From the NCBI GenBank assembly GCA_016713245.1, contig JADJPM010000001.1, forward strand, positions 2,170,001-2,234,000: a stretch of 64,000 bases of DNA, in the 5' to 3' direction. The position numbers and the translations under genes were made by a program. The stretch's first letter is position 1. The number at the start of each line of letters is the position of its first letter. Under the pieces are notes generated by a model. The model was given only the letters and a program-made list of their open reading frames with translations, did no database searches and was not told the origin of the DNA. Below, piece by piece: positions 17,219 through 25,705 of this stretch. This stretch comes from Verrucomicrobiaceae bacterium. GTDB lineage: Bacteria; Verrucomicrobiota; Verrucomicrobiia; Verrucomicrobiales; Verrucomicrobiaceae.

Positions 17219-19645
17219 TTAGGCCCTCATTCTCCGGCGACGTAGCGTTACACCCGCAAGGCCCACCATCATCAGCAGCGCACGGCTCGGCTCCGGCACG
17301 CCCATGATGCTGAAAATGCCGCTCGTGCGATCAAAACTGCCCGTGAGGCCGCTGCCGAGTGAAAGTGAGCTGTAGTCCACCGTCACGTCCGAGCTGATGC
17401 TGCCGCTCGCGAGATCAAAGAAGCGCCACTGGTCGCCAGCGGCGAAACCGGAGAGCGCATTCGGATTGCCCACGATGAAGGTGGTGCCGAGTGTCGGGTC
17501 CATCGTGCCAAACAAGCGGATGTAGTCCGCAGCCGAGGCCGTGCTGCTCAGGTCACCACCCACGGAGAAGAGGTCAAACAAGATGGTGCTGCCTGCGCCG
17601 GTGCTGAAGCTGCCCGTGCCGCTCGTGGCCACCGTGAAGCTCGATGCCACTGGACTGCCCAAAGTGCTGTCACCGACCTGCAACGTGCCATTGAGATACA
17701 CATAGTTGTTCGCCGCAGCCTCGATCCTGCCTGTGCCGGAAAGTTGCGCACCGCTGTTCACCGTGAGCGTTCCGCTGCCCGTGGCGGAGCCGCTGCTGTT
17801 GTTCGCCACCAAGGTGCCCATGGTCACGGTGCTGCTGCCGCTGTTCGTGCTGGCTGAGCGCAGTTCCAGAGAGCCTGCACCAGTCTTGTTGAATCCACCC
17901 GTGCCGGTGAAAGCCTGCTCCGTGCCGACTTTGAAGCCATTGCTGTCGATCACCGCTCCGCCTGCCTGCACATTGGCCACATCGAGGTTGGTGATGAAGT
18001 TTGCCTGGTCTTCCTTGGCCTTCACGATGCCGCCATTGAAGTTCACGGTCGCGCTGCCATTGCCGCCCTCGATCTTCTTCGTGGTGACGGTGCCGCCATT
18101 GAGATTGAAGGTGCCCATGCCGTTGTCGCGGCCCACGAGCACTTCATTGCCCACATTCAGCGCTGCCGTGCCGCTCAACGTGTAAGTGCCCACGGAGGAG
18201 GTGCTGTTCTCGTTGCCGATATAGACCTCGTTTTGCACATTCACCACGCCGCCGCTCTGGTTCAGCACGCCCGTTGCCTGATTGTGTCCCACGATCAGCT
18301 TGTCGCTGCCGGTCATCGTTCCGCCGGTCATGGTCATGGTGCCGGAAGAGCCCAGTTCTTTGCCGATGAAGATGTTGTTCGCCACGGTGATCAAGCCGGT
18401 GCCGCTCAAGTTGTAGGTGCCCGTGCCGATCTTGTTATCGTCACGCGTGCCCACGCCGAACTCGCGGTTCACGCTGATCGTGCCAGCCGTCTGAGTCAGC
18501 GTTCCCGTGCCGTTTCGGCGCCCGACATACATGTTGCCATTGCCTGAGGTCGTCAGCGTGCCGCCATTCACATTCAAAATGCCCGTGCCGCCTTCACGAC
18601 CCACCACGACCTCATTGGACACATTCAGCGCCCCCGTGCCACTCAGCGTGTAAGTCCCGGATGCTCCGGCGTTTTCATTGCCGATGTATAGCTCGTTGTT
18701 GGCGCTGATCGTGCCGCCGCTCTGCACCACGGTGCCCACGCCGTTGTTGTGACCCACGATGAACTTTTCATCACCCGTCTTGGTGATCGTGCCGCCTGTC
18801 ATATTCAGCGTGCCTGTGCCGCTCTCACGTCCAATGACAAAGTCACGTCCCAGATTGAGCACCGCGCTGCCGCTGATGTTGAGCGTGCCGTTCGAGCTGC
18901 CGCTTTGTCCCACATACAGATTGTGGTTCAGCGTGATCGTGCCGCCGCTCTGCGTGAGAGTCCCCGTGCCCTGATCGCGACCCACAAAGGTTTCATCGCC
19001 GCCGGTTTTCGTCAGCGTGCCGCCAGACATCGTCAGCGTGCCATTAGCCTTGTTGTTGCCGATGAAGATCTTGTTGTTCACCGTCATCGTGCCGGACTCC
19101 AGCCGGAAAATGCCCACGCTGTTCTGCGAATCACCGACAAAGAACTCACCGGATACCGCCAGCGTTCCGCTCGTATTCACATTCACCGTGCCGGTGCGGT
19201 TATCGCCAAAAGCACCCACCAGCAGATTCCCCGTGGCATTGAGCGACCCCGATCCCAGCCCAAATCCTGTGATACCACCGCCCGCCGAGCCCGTGGCCGC
19301 GAGGTTGTAGGTTCCAGCCGTGTTATCCTGCCCCACGAACATCCACGCACCGCCGTTTGTCCCGGCAATCCCTGCGATGTGGTCCAAACGGCTGCCATTG
19401 CGGATGTCGATGTCATTGGGCGTCACCGAAAGGTTCGCCGAGATCGTAGCGATGGCCCCAGTCGTGTTATTGATGATCGCATTCTGACCTGTGGGGACGG
19501 CACCACCCGACCAGTTGCTCCCCGTGTTCCAATCCGTGTTCGTGCCACCCAGCCAGTCTGCGGCGTTTGCTGCAGATAAACTCAAACAAAGGGCAAGGCC
19601 TGACTTTAGCAGGGCCGAGAGGACGGAACGGTTGGATAGCTTCAT
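17219..19645 (-). CDS. PEP-CTERM surface protein with autotransporter-type beta-strand repeats
   Basis: 808 residues. Signal peptide ending LSLSAANA, then ADWLGGTNTDWNTGSNWSGG, the standard opening of this class. Residues of about 100 to 560 are built from some 20 short repeats alternating (Y/F)VGxxxGxGTLxxSGGT and related forms such as IGNENAGASGTYTLSGTGAL, which would stack as a right-handed beta helix. The C-terminus is GVPEPSRALLMMVGLAGVTL followed by RRRR, the PEP-CTERM sorting signal (VPEP at about 783) recognised by exosortase; no exosortase is in the window. It lies 46 bases upstream of the giant GSDH/heme gene on the same strand, so the two are probably co-expressed. Confidence 0.88.
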   Translation of the reverse strand: MKLSNRSVLSALLKSGLALCLSLSAANAADWLGGTNTDWNTGSNWSGGAVPTGQNAIINNTTGAIATISANLSVTPNDIDIRNGSRLDHIAGIAGTNGGAWMFVGQDNTAGTYNLAATGSAGGGITGFGLGSGSLNATGNLLVGAFGDNRTGTVNVNTSGTLAVSGEFFVGDSQNSVGIFRLESGTMTVNNKIFIGNNKANGTLTMSGGTLTKTGGDETFVGRDQGTGTLTQSGGTITLNHNLYVGQSGSSNGTLNISGSAVLNLGRDFVIGRESGTGTLNMTGGTITKTGDEKFIVGHNNGVGTVVQSGGTISANNELYIGNENAGASGTYTLSGTGALNVSNEVVVGREGGTGILNVNGGTLTTSGNGNMYVGRRNGTGTLTQTAGTISVNREFGVGTRDDNKIGTGTYNLSGTGLITVANNIFIGKELGSSGTMTMTGGTMTGSDKLIVGHNQATGVLNQSGGVVNVQNEVYIGNENSTSSVGTYTLSGTAALNVGNEVLVGRDNGMGTFNLNGGTVTTKKIEGGNGSATVNFNGGIVKAKEDQANFITNLDVANVQAGGAVIDSNGFKVGTEQAFTGTGGFNKTGAGSLELRSASTNSGSSTVTMGTLVANNSSGSATGSGTLTVNSGAQLSGTGRIEAAANNYVYLNGTLQVGDSTLGSPVASSFTVATSGTGSFSTGAGSTILFDLFSVGGDLSSTASAADYIRLFGTMDPTLGTTFIVGNPNALSGFAAGDQWRFFDLASGSISSDVTVDYSSLSLGSGLTGSFDRTSGIFSIMGVPEPSRALLMMVGLAGVTLRRRRMRA

Positions 19646-19695
19646 GGTTGGACTTCGATAGGTTGAGATTGACCCCCATCGTGCCCCATCAGCCC

Positions 19696-19724
19696 CCCAA
19701 AAAACAATAGGCCAATTGGCCTAT
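19696..19724 (-). terminator. Rho-independent terminator of the two-component operon
   Basis: On the minus strand ATAGGCC-AATT-GGCCTAT (19724-19707) forms a perfect 7-bp stem with a 4-base loop, followed by TGTTTTTT. It lies 14 bases after the response regulator stop at 19738. Because the stem is a perfect 18-bp palindrome about 60 bases upstream of the PEP-CTERM start, it could also serve as a regulator site. Confidence 0.75.
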
Positions 19725-19737
19725 GGGACGCGCTGCA

Positions 19738-20373
19738 TCACTTCAACCGCACAATGCCGCGCTCCACCGCCAGTATCGCAGCCCGAGTGCGATCTGCCGC
19801 TCCCAGCTTGGCCAGCACCTTCGCCACATGCTGCTTCACCGTGCCATCGGCGATGCCTAATCGCGCCCCGATCTCCTTGTTGATAAGTCCATCGACGATC
19901 AATTGGAGCGTCTCCAGCTCACGCGGACTCAGCGGCTCCCGCTGCGCTTGCGCATCGAACTTCGCCTTCACATCCTTCGGAAAATAGCGCTCACCTGCTG
20001 CCAGGGCGCGGATCGCCTTCAGCAATTCTCCCGCTTGTGAGGCCTTCGTCAGGTATCCGCAGGCACCCGCTTCCACCGCGCGGAAAACGTCATCATCACC
20101 ATCAAACACCGTCAGCATCATCACCCTCGCCTCAGCATAGCTCGCGCGGATGCTATAGACGGCTTCAAGCCCGGATTCCGTGCCCAGAGCATAATCCATG
20201 AGCACCACATCCGGCAGGTGCTTGGCATACTCAGCCACCGCCTCAGCCACAGTGGCCGCCTGCGCCACCACCTGCATGTCCGGCTCTGAGTTCACCGCCA
20301 CTGCCAAGCCCATGCGTGCCACGAAATGGTCGTCCACAATGAGCACTCGAATGGTCTTCGTTTTGGATGGCAT
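19738..20373 (-). CDS. NarL/FixJ-family response regulator
   Basis: 211 residues. The receiver domain has the acidic pair in VLIVDDHFVARMG, the phospho-acceptor D60 in VVLMDYALGTESGLE, Thr in MMLTVFDGDDD and Lys in GYLTKASQAGELL. The C-terminal LuxR-type helix-turn-helix is LSPRELETLQLIVDGLINKE, then IGARLGIADGTVKQHVAKVL. It is a DNA-binding partner of the histidine kinase encoded 16 bases upstream. Targets are unknown, but the divergent FAD/sulfatase block and the adjacent PEP-CTERM/heme genes are natural candidates. Confidence 0.92.
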   Translation of the reverse strand: MPSKTKTIRVLIVDDHFVARMGLAVAVNSEPDMQVVAQAATVAEAVAEYAKHLPDVVLMDYALGTESGLEAVYSIRASYAEARVMMLTVFDGDDDVFRAVEAGACGYLTKASQAGELLKAIRALAAGERYFPKDVKAKFDAQAQREPLSPRELETLQLIVDGLINKEIGARLGIADGTVKQHVAKVLAKLGAADRTRAAILAVERGIVRLK

Positions 20374-20389
20374 GACTGGAGACGCGGAT

Positions 20390-22420
20390 TTAAGAGCTTG
20401 GAGTTGGAACGATCAATCTCACACACGTTCCTCGGTCTGATTCAGATTCAATGGTGAGTTTCATCATCGCCTTCGCCGCACGTTCCTTCATGCCGTGAAT
20501 GCCGAAATGGCCAGGTTTTGCCAGTGCATCACCGATGCCACGCCCATCATCACGCACCTCCAAAACGACTTCGTGACGCGCTGCGTAGGACAACTGCACA
20601 CACACCACTTTGCCCCCTGAGTGCCGCACCGCATTCGCCACCGCCTCGTGCCCGATCCTCAGCATCACCGACTCCATCACACCGCCAAGCGGACGCCTTT
20701 CACCCTCCATCACAAACTCAAAACCCATCTGCGCACTCTCCGCCAACTGATGTCCCACCTCCTCCATCGCAGCAGCCAGCCCCAGTTGCTCCAGAGTGAC
20801 CGAGCGAAGATCGCGGATCGTCGAGCGCGACTCTTCCCGGCTGTGTGCCAACAGCGCACGGGCGAGATCCAGAGTCGCCTCAGCCGGAGCACCACTCGTC
20901 TTCATCTGCGTGGAAGTCGTATCTAGCAGCATCGATACCCCCAGCAGCTCCTGCTCCAGCGTATCATGCAGCTCCCGCGCGATCCGCCGCCGCTCCTCCA
21001 GCGTCGCACGCTCCACCGAATGCCGCTCAATCAGCACCGCCTGCCGAGCCACACGCCGCCGCAGCGTGTAGGCCCAACCGCCGATCAGCAGACCCGCACC
21101 ACCCACCGCCATGAGCAGCCACAGCAGGCGCGAATTGTTCCAATACGGCGGCCTCGAAACTACCCGCACATCCTCCAGAGAACGCAGGATCAAATTGAAG
21201 CCCGTCTCACGCATCGGCAGACCAAAAGGGCTGCCTTCCTCGATCAAACAAATCCCCGTCAGCACCACGCTCGATCCGGGCTCCAGCTCAAAAGCCTCCC
21301 CTTTCCTCAAACGCAGCACCGACTCAAACGTCACGCCCTCCGCACGACACAGCAGCGTCACCTCACCGGATCTCGGCCTCAGCATCTCGATGAAGTCCGC
21401 CGTCACCGTCACCAGCTCACACTGCTCCGCGCTATTGCGTTCACCCGCACCCGCATTCAGCACCACCGGCAGCGGCGCAGGTCCATCTGCGATTTTGCGC
21501 AGCTCACGCGCATTCAGCGCCGGACGAAATGCCGCCAGCGTCACATAGCCCGTCGCCTCCACCTCCATGCCCGGCCTTAGATCATGCATCAGCGCCGAGT
21601 CCACCCGCATGCTGCCGCCCTCGGACCGCAGGTAAAAGCCGCGCTCCGGCTCCGCATGAGTCACCACACCACGCACCCGCACCAGCTCCCCCAGTGCCGC
21701 ACCAGGTCGCATTAGATCCGTCACTGCACGCCGCACCGCCTCACCCTCCGCCCGTTTTGACGCTACCGGCACCACACAGCCCAGATCCGGCACAAACAAC
21801 GTCCGCCCCGTCATCTGGCGTTGATTGTTAAACTGCGTCCCAGCCAGGCCGCGCAGCCGCACGCGTTGCTCGATCAGCTCCGGCGGTGGCGACTCTAGGA
21901 CCAGATGCCGAGGCAGCAGCCCATTGAACCGCCGACCACCAAACTCCACCACCATCGTCCAGCCCTCGTTCTCAAACTGAAAGCGCTTCACCACCGCCTC
22001 GATCTCCACCCACTGCGCATCCAGACCCGGCAGCAAAAAAGCCTCCAGAGACTCAATCCGCACCGGAGCAGGGATGGGAGCCGTGCCCAGCACATCCACC
22101 GCATCCGCCCACACCACCGGCATGAATCCCCCTGATCCAGCATGCCCCCAGACACGCACCTGAGTGCCCGTAGCCCAGGCCACCGCCCGCTTCGTCACCT
22201 CGCTTGATCCCACATAGATCGCCCCCTTCGCATCCGCGACAAACAAGTCCCCCCATCGCGCATCATGAAACAGCACCACTCCCACCAGCTCCACCGCCGC
22301 ACCCTTCCCAGCCTCCTCCGCCGATAAAGCCCGCAGCCGCCCCACATCCCAAGCGTCCCCCGTTTCCTGCCCAAAGACAGAAAACGCGGCCGCGCAGAAG
22401 ATCATCAAACGATAAAACAC
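20390..22420 (-). CDS. Sensor histidine kinase (HisKA_3/NarX type) with extracellular OB-like repeats
   Basis: 676 residues. An N-terminal signal/anchor (MFYRLMIFCAAAFSVFGQ) leads into an extracytoplasmic region of about 400 residues with repeated beta-rich units (VELVGVVLFHDARWGDLFVA and VRVRGVVTHAEPERGFYLRS), each followed by a short VxxxGxV segment. This resembles tandem OB folds rather than PAS or CACHE. One membrane span lies at about 432-452 (LLWLLMAVGGAGLLIGGWAY). The dimerisation box ERRRIARELHDTLEQ places the phospho-His at about 485, the N box is HEAVANAVRHSGG, and the G box is DDGRGIGD and GHFGIHGMKERA. It phosphorylates the downstream regulator and shares its operon. Confidence 0.9.
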   Translation of the reverse strand: MFYRLMIFCAAAFSVFGQETGDAWDVGRLRALSAEEAGKGAAVELVGVVLFHDARWGDLFVADAKGAIYVGSSEVTKRAVAWATGTQVRVWGHAGSGGFMPVVWADAVDVLGTAPIPAPVRIESLEAFLLPGLDAQWVEIEAVVKRFQFENEGWTMVVEFGGRRFNGLLPRHLVLESPPPELIEQRVRLRGLAGTQFNNQRQMTGRTLFVPDLGCVVPVASKRAEGEAVRRAVTDLMRPGAALGELVRVRGVVTHAEPERGFYLRSEGGSMRVDSALMHDLRPGMEVEATGYVTLAAFRPALNARELRKIADGPAPLPVVLNAGAGERNSAEQCELVTVTADFIEMLRPRSGEVTLLCRAEGVTFESVLRLRKGEAFELEPGSSVVLTGICLIEEGSPFGLPMRETGFNLILRSLEDVRVVSRPPYWNNSRLLWLLMAVGGAGLLIGGWAYTLRRRVARQAVLIERHSVERATLEERRRIARELHDTLEQELLGVSMLLDTTSTQMKTSGAPAEATLDLARALLAHSREESRSTIRDLRSVTLEQLGLAAAMEEVGHQLAESAQMGFEFVMEGERRPLGGVMESVMLRIGHEAVANAVRHSGGKVVCVQLSYAARHEVVLEVRDDGRGIGDALAKPGHFGIHGMKERAAKAMMKLTIESESDRGTCVRLIVPTPSS

Positions 22421-22583
22421 ACATCGAGACTAAGACCACAACCGCCGATCACCAAATCAGATTCGACAGCAAAAAGTCATCTCTCTTGAACCTCGCATAG
22501 GCCGCATTGAGGTTTTATGGCAGACTTTGATCACTGATGAGTTGAAGAAATGGAATGAACAGCCTTCGTGTCGTTTCTTGAAC
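22421..22583. promoter_or_regulatory. Divergent intergenic region, kinase / FAD oxidoreductase
   Basis: 163 bases separate the divergent starts of the histidine kinase and the FAD oxidoreductase. It must contain both promoters, but I cannot pick convincing -35/-10 boxes. The region is more AT-rich than the flanking genes. An in-frame upstream ATG at 22527 would extend the oxidoreductase by 19 residues that do not look like part of a Tat signal. Confidence 0.4.
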
Positions 22584-24209
22584 ATGATTCGCTCCACACT
22601 TCATCGCCGCCGATTCATCGCCAACTCCGTGGCCGCGGCGTCTTTGTCAGCTGTGGCTTCCGCTGCCGACAACGACACCCCTGACATCTGCATCTACGGC
22701 GGCACGGCGAGTGGTGTGATGGCGGCGGTGACGGCTGCCAAGCAGGGGCGCAGCGTCGTGCTCATCGAGCCGAGTCGATGGCTCGGTGGCATGACGGGCG
22801 GGGGCTTGAGCCATGTGGACTGGGGACGCGAGAAGGCGGTGGGCGGCACCGCTTTGAGCATCCTATCGAAGAACTACGACGATGCGCAGTATCGGCAGGT
22901 GTTTCGGGATCTGGTGAAGAAGTATCGCATCCGCGTGATCTATGAGCATCGCGTGAGCGCGGTGGAAAAAGACGGCGCGAGCATCCGCAGCATCACGCTG
23001 GATCATGCGCCGCCGGATGCGCTGGGTTGTCCGGTGGCGGCGGCGACGAAAGCGAATGCGATGACCATTGCCGCGCAGGTTTTCATCGACTGCTCGTATG
23101 AGGGCGATCTCATGGCCCGTGGGGGCGTGAGCTACACTTGGGGCCGTGAGAGTCGCGATGAGTATGGCGAATCGCTCGCCGGTGTGCGGCCGAATCTCGC
23201 CGTGTATGCCATCGACCCGTATGTGACGCCGGGCGATGCGAAGAGCGGCCTGCTGCCCTTCATTCAAGACATGCAAGCGCAGCCTGAGGGCAGCGCGGAT
23301 CGTCTGACGATGGGCTACGGCTTCCGCTGGAAGTTCAGCAAAGACGCGGACCGCATCCCCATCGACCCGCCGGAGCATTACGACCCGAAGCAGTGGGAAT
23401 TGTATCGTCGCGGCTTCAAAACCAAGGCCGGCATCGATGTGGGACGCCGCATGAAGGGCAAGCTCGGCTTCTTCGAGGAAGCAGGCGGACGCATTCACTC
23501 CCTGGGTGCTGGCAATCTCGCCCGCGCCTTGCTCGCGCCGACGAACTACGGCAGCAACGCCGCGTATCCCGATGGCGATTACGCCACGCGTGCCCGCATT
23601 TGGAAAGCGGACCAGGAGTTCATGCGCGGCATGACACACTTCCTGCGCACCGACGACTGCGTGCCGGACAAGTTCAAGCAAACCGCTCTCGAGTTCGGTT
23701 TCCAACGCGGCATTTTCGATGACACCCACGGCTGGCCGCATCAACTTTACGTCCGCGAGGCACGCCGCATGAAGTCGGACTACGTCCTGACTCAAAAGGA
23801 CCTCGAAGGCAGCACCGATCCCGCAGACAGCATCGGCCTCGCGTCCTATGGCGTGGATGACTGGCCGTATGCGACCTATGTGCACGAAGGCAAAGTGGCG
23901 CTCTATGGCGGCGAGTTCTCGATGCTCTACCTCGATGAGAAGCACGAAGGCATCTACAAGATCCCGTATCGCGCCATCACGCCGAAGCAAAGCGAGTGCA
24001 CGAATCTGCTCGTGCCCGTCTGCGTCTCCGCCAGCCACATCGCGATGACTTCCATCCGCATGGAACCCGTCTGGATGATCCTCGGCGAATCCGCCGGAGT
24101 CGCCGCTGCGATGGCTGTGGCTGAAAACTTGCCCGTGCAGCAGGTGCCGTATGCGGTGATGAAGGAGAAGCTCTTGGCGCTGAAGCAGAAGTTGGAGCGT
24201 CCTGTTTAG
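22584..24209 (+). CDS. Tat-exported FAD-dependent oxidoreductase (FAD_oxidored family)
   Basis: 541 residues. The start at 22584 gives MIRSTLHRRRFIANSVAAAS, a twin-arginine signal. The FAD-binding Rossmann motif follows as CIYGGTASGVMAAVTAAKQG with the acidic end VVLIEPSRWLGGMTGGGLSH. Further family segments are QVFIDCSYEGDLMARGGVSY and near the C-terminus LVPVCVSASHIAMTSIRMEP and WMILGESAGVAAAMAV. PF12831 proteins of this type are common in sulfatase and polysaccharide loci of Planctomycetota and Verrucomicrobiota, but substrates are unknown. The next gene, a sulfatase, starts 70 bases downstream. Confidence 0.88.
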   Translation: MIRSTLHRRRFIANSVAAASLSAVASAADNDTPDICIYGGTASGVMAAVTAAKQGRSVVLIEPSRWLGGMTGGGLSHVDWGREKAVGGTALSILSKNYDDAQYRQVFRDLVKKYRIRVIYEHRVSAVEKDGASIRSITLDHAPPDALGCPVAAATKANAMTIAAQVFIDCSYEGDLMARGGVSYTWGRESRDEYGESLAGVRPNLAVYAIDPYVTPGDAKSGLLPFIQDMQAQPEGSADRLTMGYGFRWKFSKDADRIPIDPPEHYDPKQWELYRRGFKTKAGIDVGRRMKGKLGFFEEAGGRIHSLGAGNLARALLAPTNYGSNAAYPDGDYATRARIWKADQEFMRGMTHFLRTDDCVPDKFKQTALEFGFQRGIFDDTHGWPHQLYVREARRMKSDYVLTQKDLEGSTDPADSIGLASYGVDDWPYATYVHEGKVALYGGEFSMLYLDEKHEGIYKIPYRAITPKQSECTNLLVPVCVSASHIAMTSIRMEPVWMILGESAGVAAAMAVAENLPVQQVPYAVMKEKLLALKQKLERPV

Positions 24210-24279
24210 CGGCCGCGTTTCGAAAGCGCGGCCAACTTCCCGGAGAGAAGGCACGCTCCACATCGTTCATCGCGCCACC

Positions 24280-25632
24280 ATGCGGTTCCTTGCTCTTCTC
24301 TTCGCTCTTTGCCCTCTGCTCTCCGCTCACTCGAAGCCGAACATCGTCATTTTTTACCTCGATGACATGGGCTGGGCGCAGCCGGGCGCTTACGGTGGTA
24401 AATTGGCTCCCACGCCGAACATGGATCGCCTCGCGACGGACGGCGTGCGCTTCACGAATGGCTACTCGAGCGGCTGCGTGTGCTCGCCGGGCCGCGTGGG
24501 GCTGATGACGGGGCGTTATCAAGCACGGACCGGTCATGATGCGAATCCGACGCGGGAAGGTCGCGAGCTGCTTTTGAGCGAAAAGACGATGGCGCAGCAT
24601 TTGAAGCCTGCGGGCTACACGGCGGGCATCGTGGGCAAATGGCACCTCGGCGATACGGCACCCGAGTTCATGCCGCTGGCGCGTGGCTTTGATTTCGCGA
24701 TGGGAACGGTCGGAAACCTCGGCGAAGGCAAGGGGCCGTCGTTTTATCGCGGCAACGAGTTGCTCAAGGAGCTCGAAGGCGCTCCGGTGACCTCGCCCGT
24801 GTATGCGAAGGAGGCCTGCGGCTTCATCGATGCGAACAAGGACAAGCCGTTCTTCCTGTATCTGTCGTTCAACGCCGTGCACTCGCCCATCGTGGCCTCG
24901 CCACACTGGCTGGAGAAGTTCAAGCACCTCGACAAACGCGAGCAAGCCTACGCCGCGCTCATCGGCGAGGCGGATGAAGCCATCGGCACGGTGATGACCA
25001 AACTGCGCGATCTCAAGCTGGAGGAAAACACGCTCATCTTCTGCATCAGCGACAATGGCGGCGCGAATGCACTCGCGGAGCAGTCGGGGCTGCGTGGCTC
25101 CAAATGGTTCGTGTGGGAAGGCGGCATCCGCGTGACGTGGATGGCGCAGTGGAAAGGCACGATCCCCGGCAACCGCGTGGTGAACGATCCCGTGATTCAG
25201 CTCGATGTGCTGCCGACGGCGCTGGCGGCGGCCAATGTGGTTGCGGCTTCAGCCGCAAAAGATTCGGCTAAAGCCGAAACCACTTTGGACGGCATCAACC
25301 TCCTCCCTTTACTCAAAGGCGAAGCCGACAAGCTCGCGCCGCGTGAGCTTTACTTCCGTTTCGGCGTGCAGCACGCCGTGCGGCAGGGCGATTGGAAGCT
25401 CGTGAAGGCGTCCAAGGACATGGAGCCGATGCTCGTGAACCTCGCCACCGATCCCGGCGAGCAAAAGGACCTCAGTGCCGAGAATCCCGCGAAGAAGGCC
25501 GAGCTGACCGCTCTTTTCGAAAAATGGAACGCCAGCATGCAGCCGCCGCGTTGGGAGGATCAGCGCTGGAACGGCGATCCGGATCGCAAAGCCGACAAGA
25601 AGCCCAAAAAGGGCAAAAAGAAGGCGAAGTGA
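24280..25632 (+). CDS. Secreted sulfatase carrying a palindromic-element insertion
   Basis: 450 residues. Signal peptide MRFLALLFALCPLLSAHSKP; NIVIFYLDDMGWAQPGAYGG; formylglycine motif CSPGR at C68 with LMTGRYQARTG; GKWHLGD; SDNGGAN; C-terminal MLVNLATDPGEQKDLS and a Lys-rich tail. Compared with the first sulfatase (6582-7997), where ALAAAGIATPAETRLDGQNL is continuous, this protein has an extra segment VVAASAAKDSAKAETT encoded by an inverted repeat at 25237-25283. The insertion is in frame and in a loop before LDG-NLLPLLKGE, so the enzyme is probably still active. Confidence 0.92.
   Translation: MRFLALLFALCPLLSAHSKPNIVIFYLDDMGWAQPGAYGGKLAPTPNMDRLATDGVRFTNGYSSGCVCSPGRVGLMTGRYQARTGHDANPTREGRELLLSEKTMAQHLKPAGYTAGIVGKWHLGDTAPEFMPLARGFDFAMGTVGNLGEGKGPSFYRGNELLKELEGAPVTSPVYAKEACGFIDANKDKPFFLYLSFNAVHSPIVASPHWLEKFKHLDKREQAYAALIGEADEAIGTVMTKLRDLKLEENTLIFCISDNGGANALAEQSGLRGSKWFVWEGGIRVTWMAQWKGTIPGNRVVNDPVIQLDVLPTALAAANVVAASAAKDSAKAETTLDGINLLPLLKGEADKLAPRELYFRFGVQHAVRQGDWKLVKASKDMEPMLVNLATDPGEQKDLSAENPAKKAELTALFEKWNASMQPPRWEDQRWNGDPDRKADKKPKKGKKKAK
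25237..25283. repeat. Palindromic element C, inside sulfatase coding sequence
   Basis: Left arm GTGGTTGCGGCTTCAGCCG (25237-25255) and right arm CGGCTAAAGCCGAAACCAC (25265-25283) pair with two mismatches around a 9-base loop. The GGCTTTAGCCG core is shared with the two intergenic elements at 47501-47570 and 53272-53352. It encodes an Ala/Lys/Ser loop missing from a related sulfatase. Confidence 0.7.
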
Positions 25633-25705
25633 CATTTTTGTCGATTCGCTGCCTTCAGAGCAATCATTGGACGAACTTTGGAATACTGGGATAAAAGGTG
25701 CTCTC

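Noticed and set aside
17800..19300. Regular repeats that might be a CRISPR array
   Set aside because: The repeats are degenerate, in frame and encode the beta-helix motifs of the PEP-CTERM protein; there are no identical direct repeats with unique spacers.
18749..19579. 276-residue plus-strand open frame opposite the PEP-CTERM gene
   Set aside because: Produced by the repetitive coding sequence of the surface protein; no start context or family.
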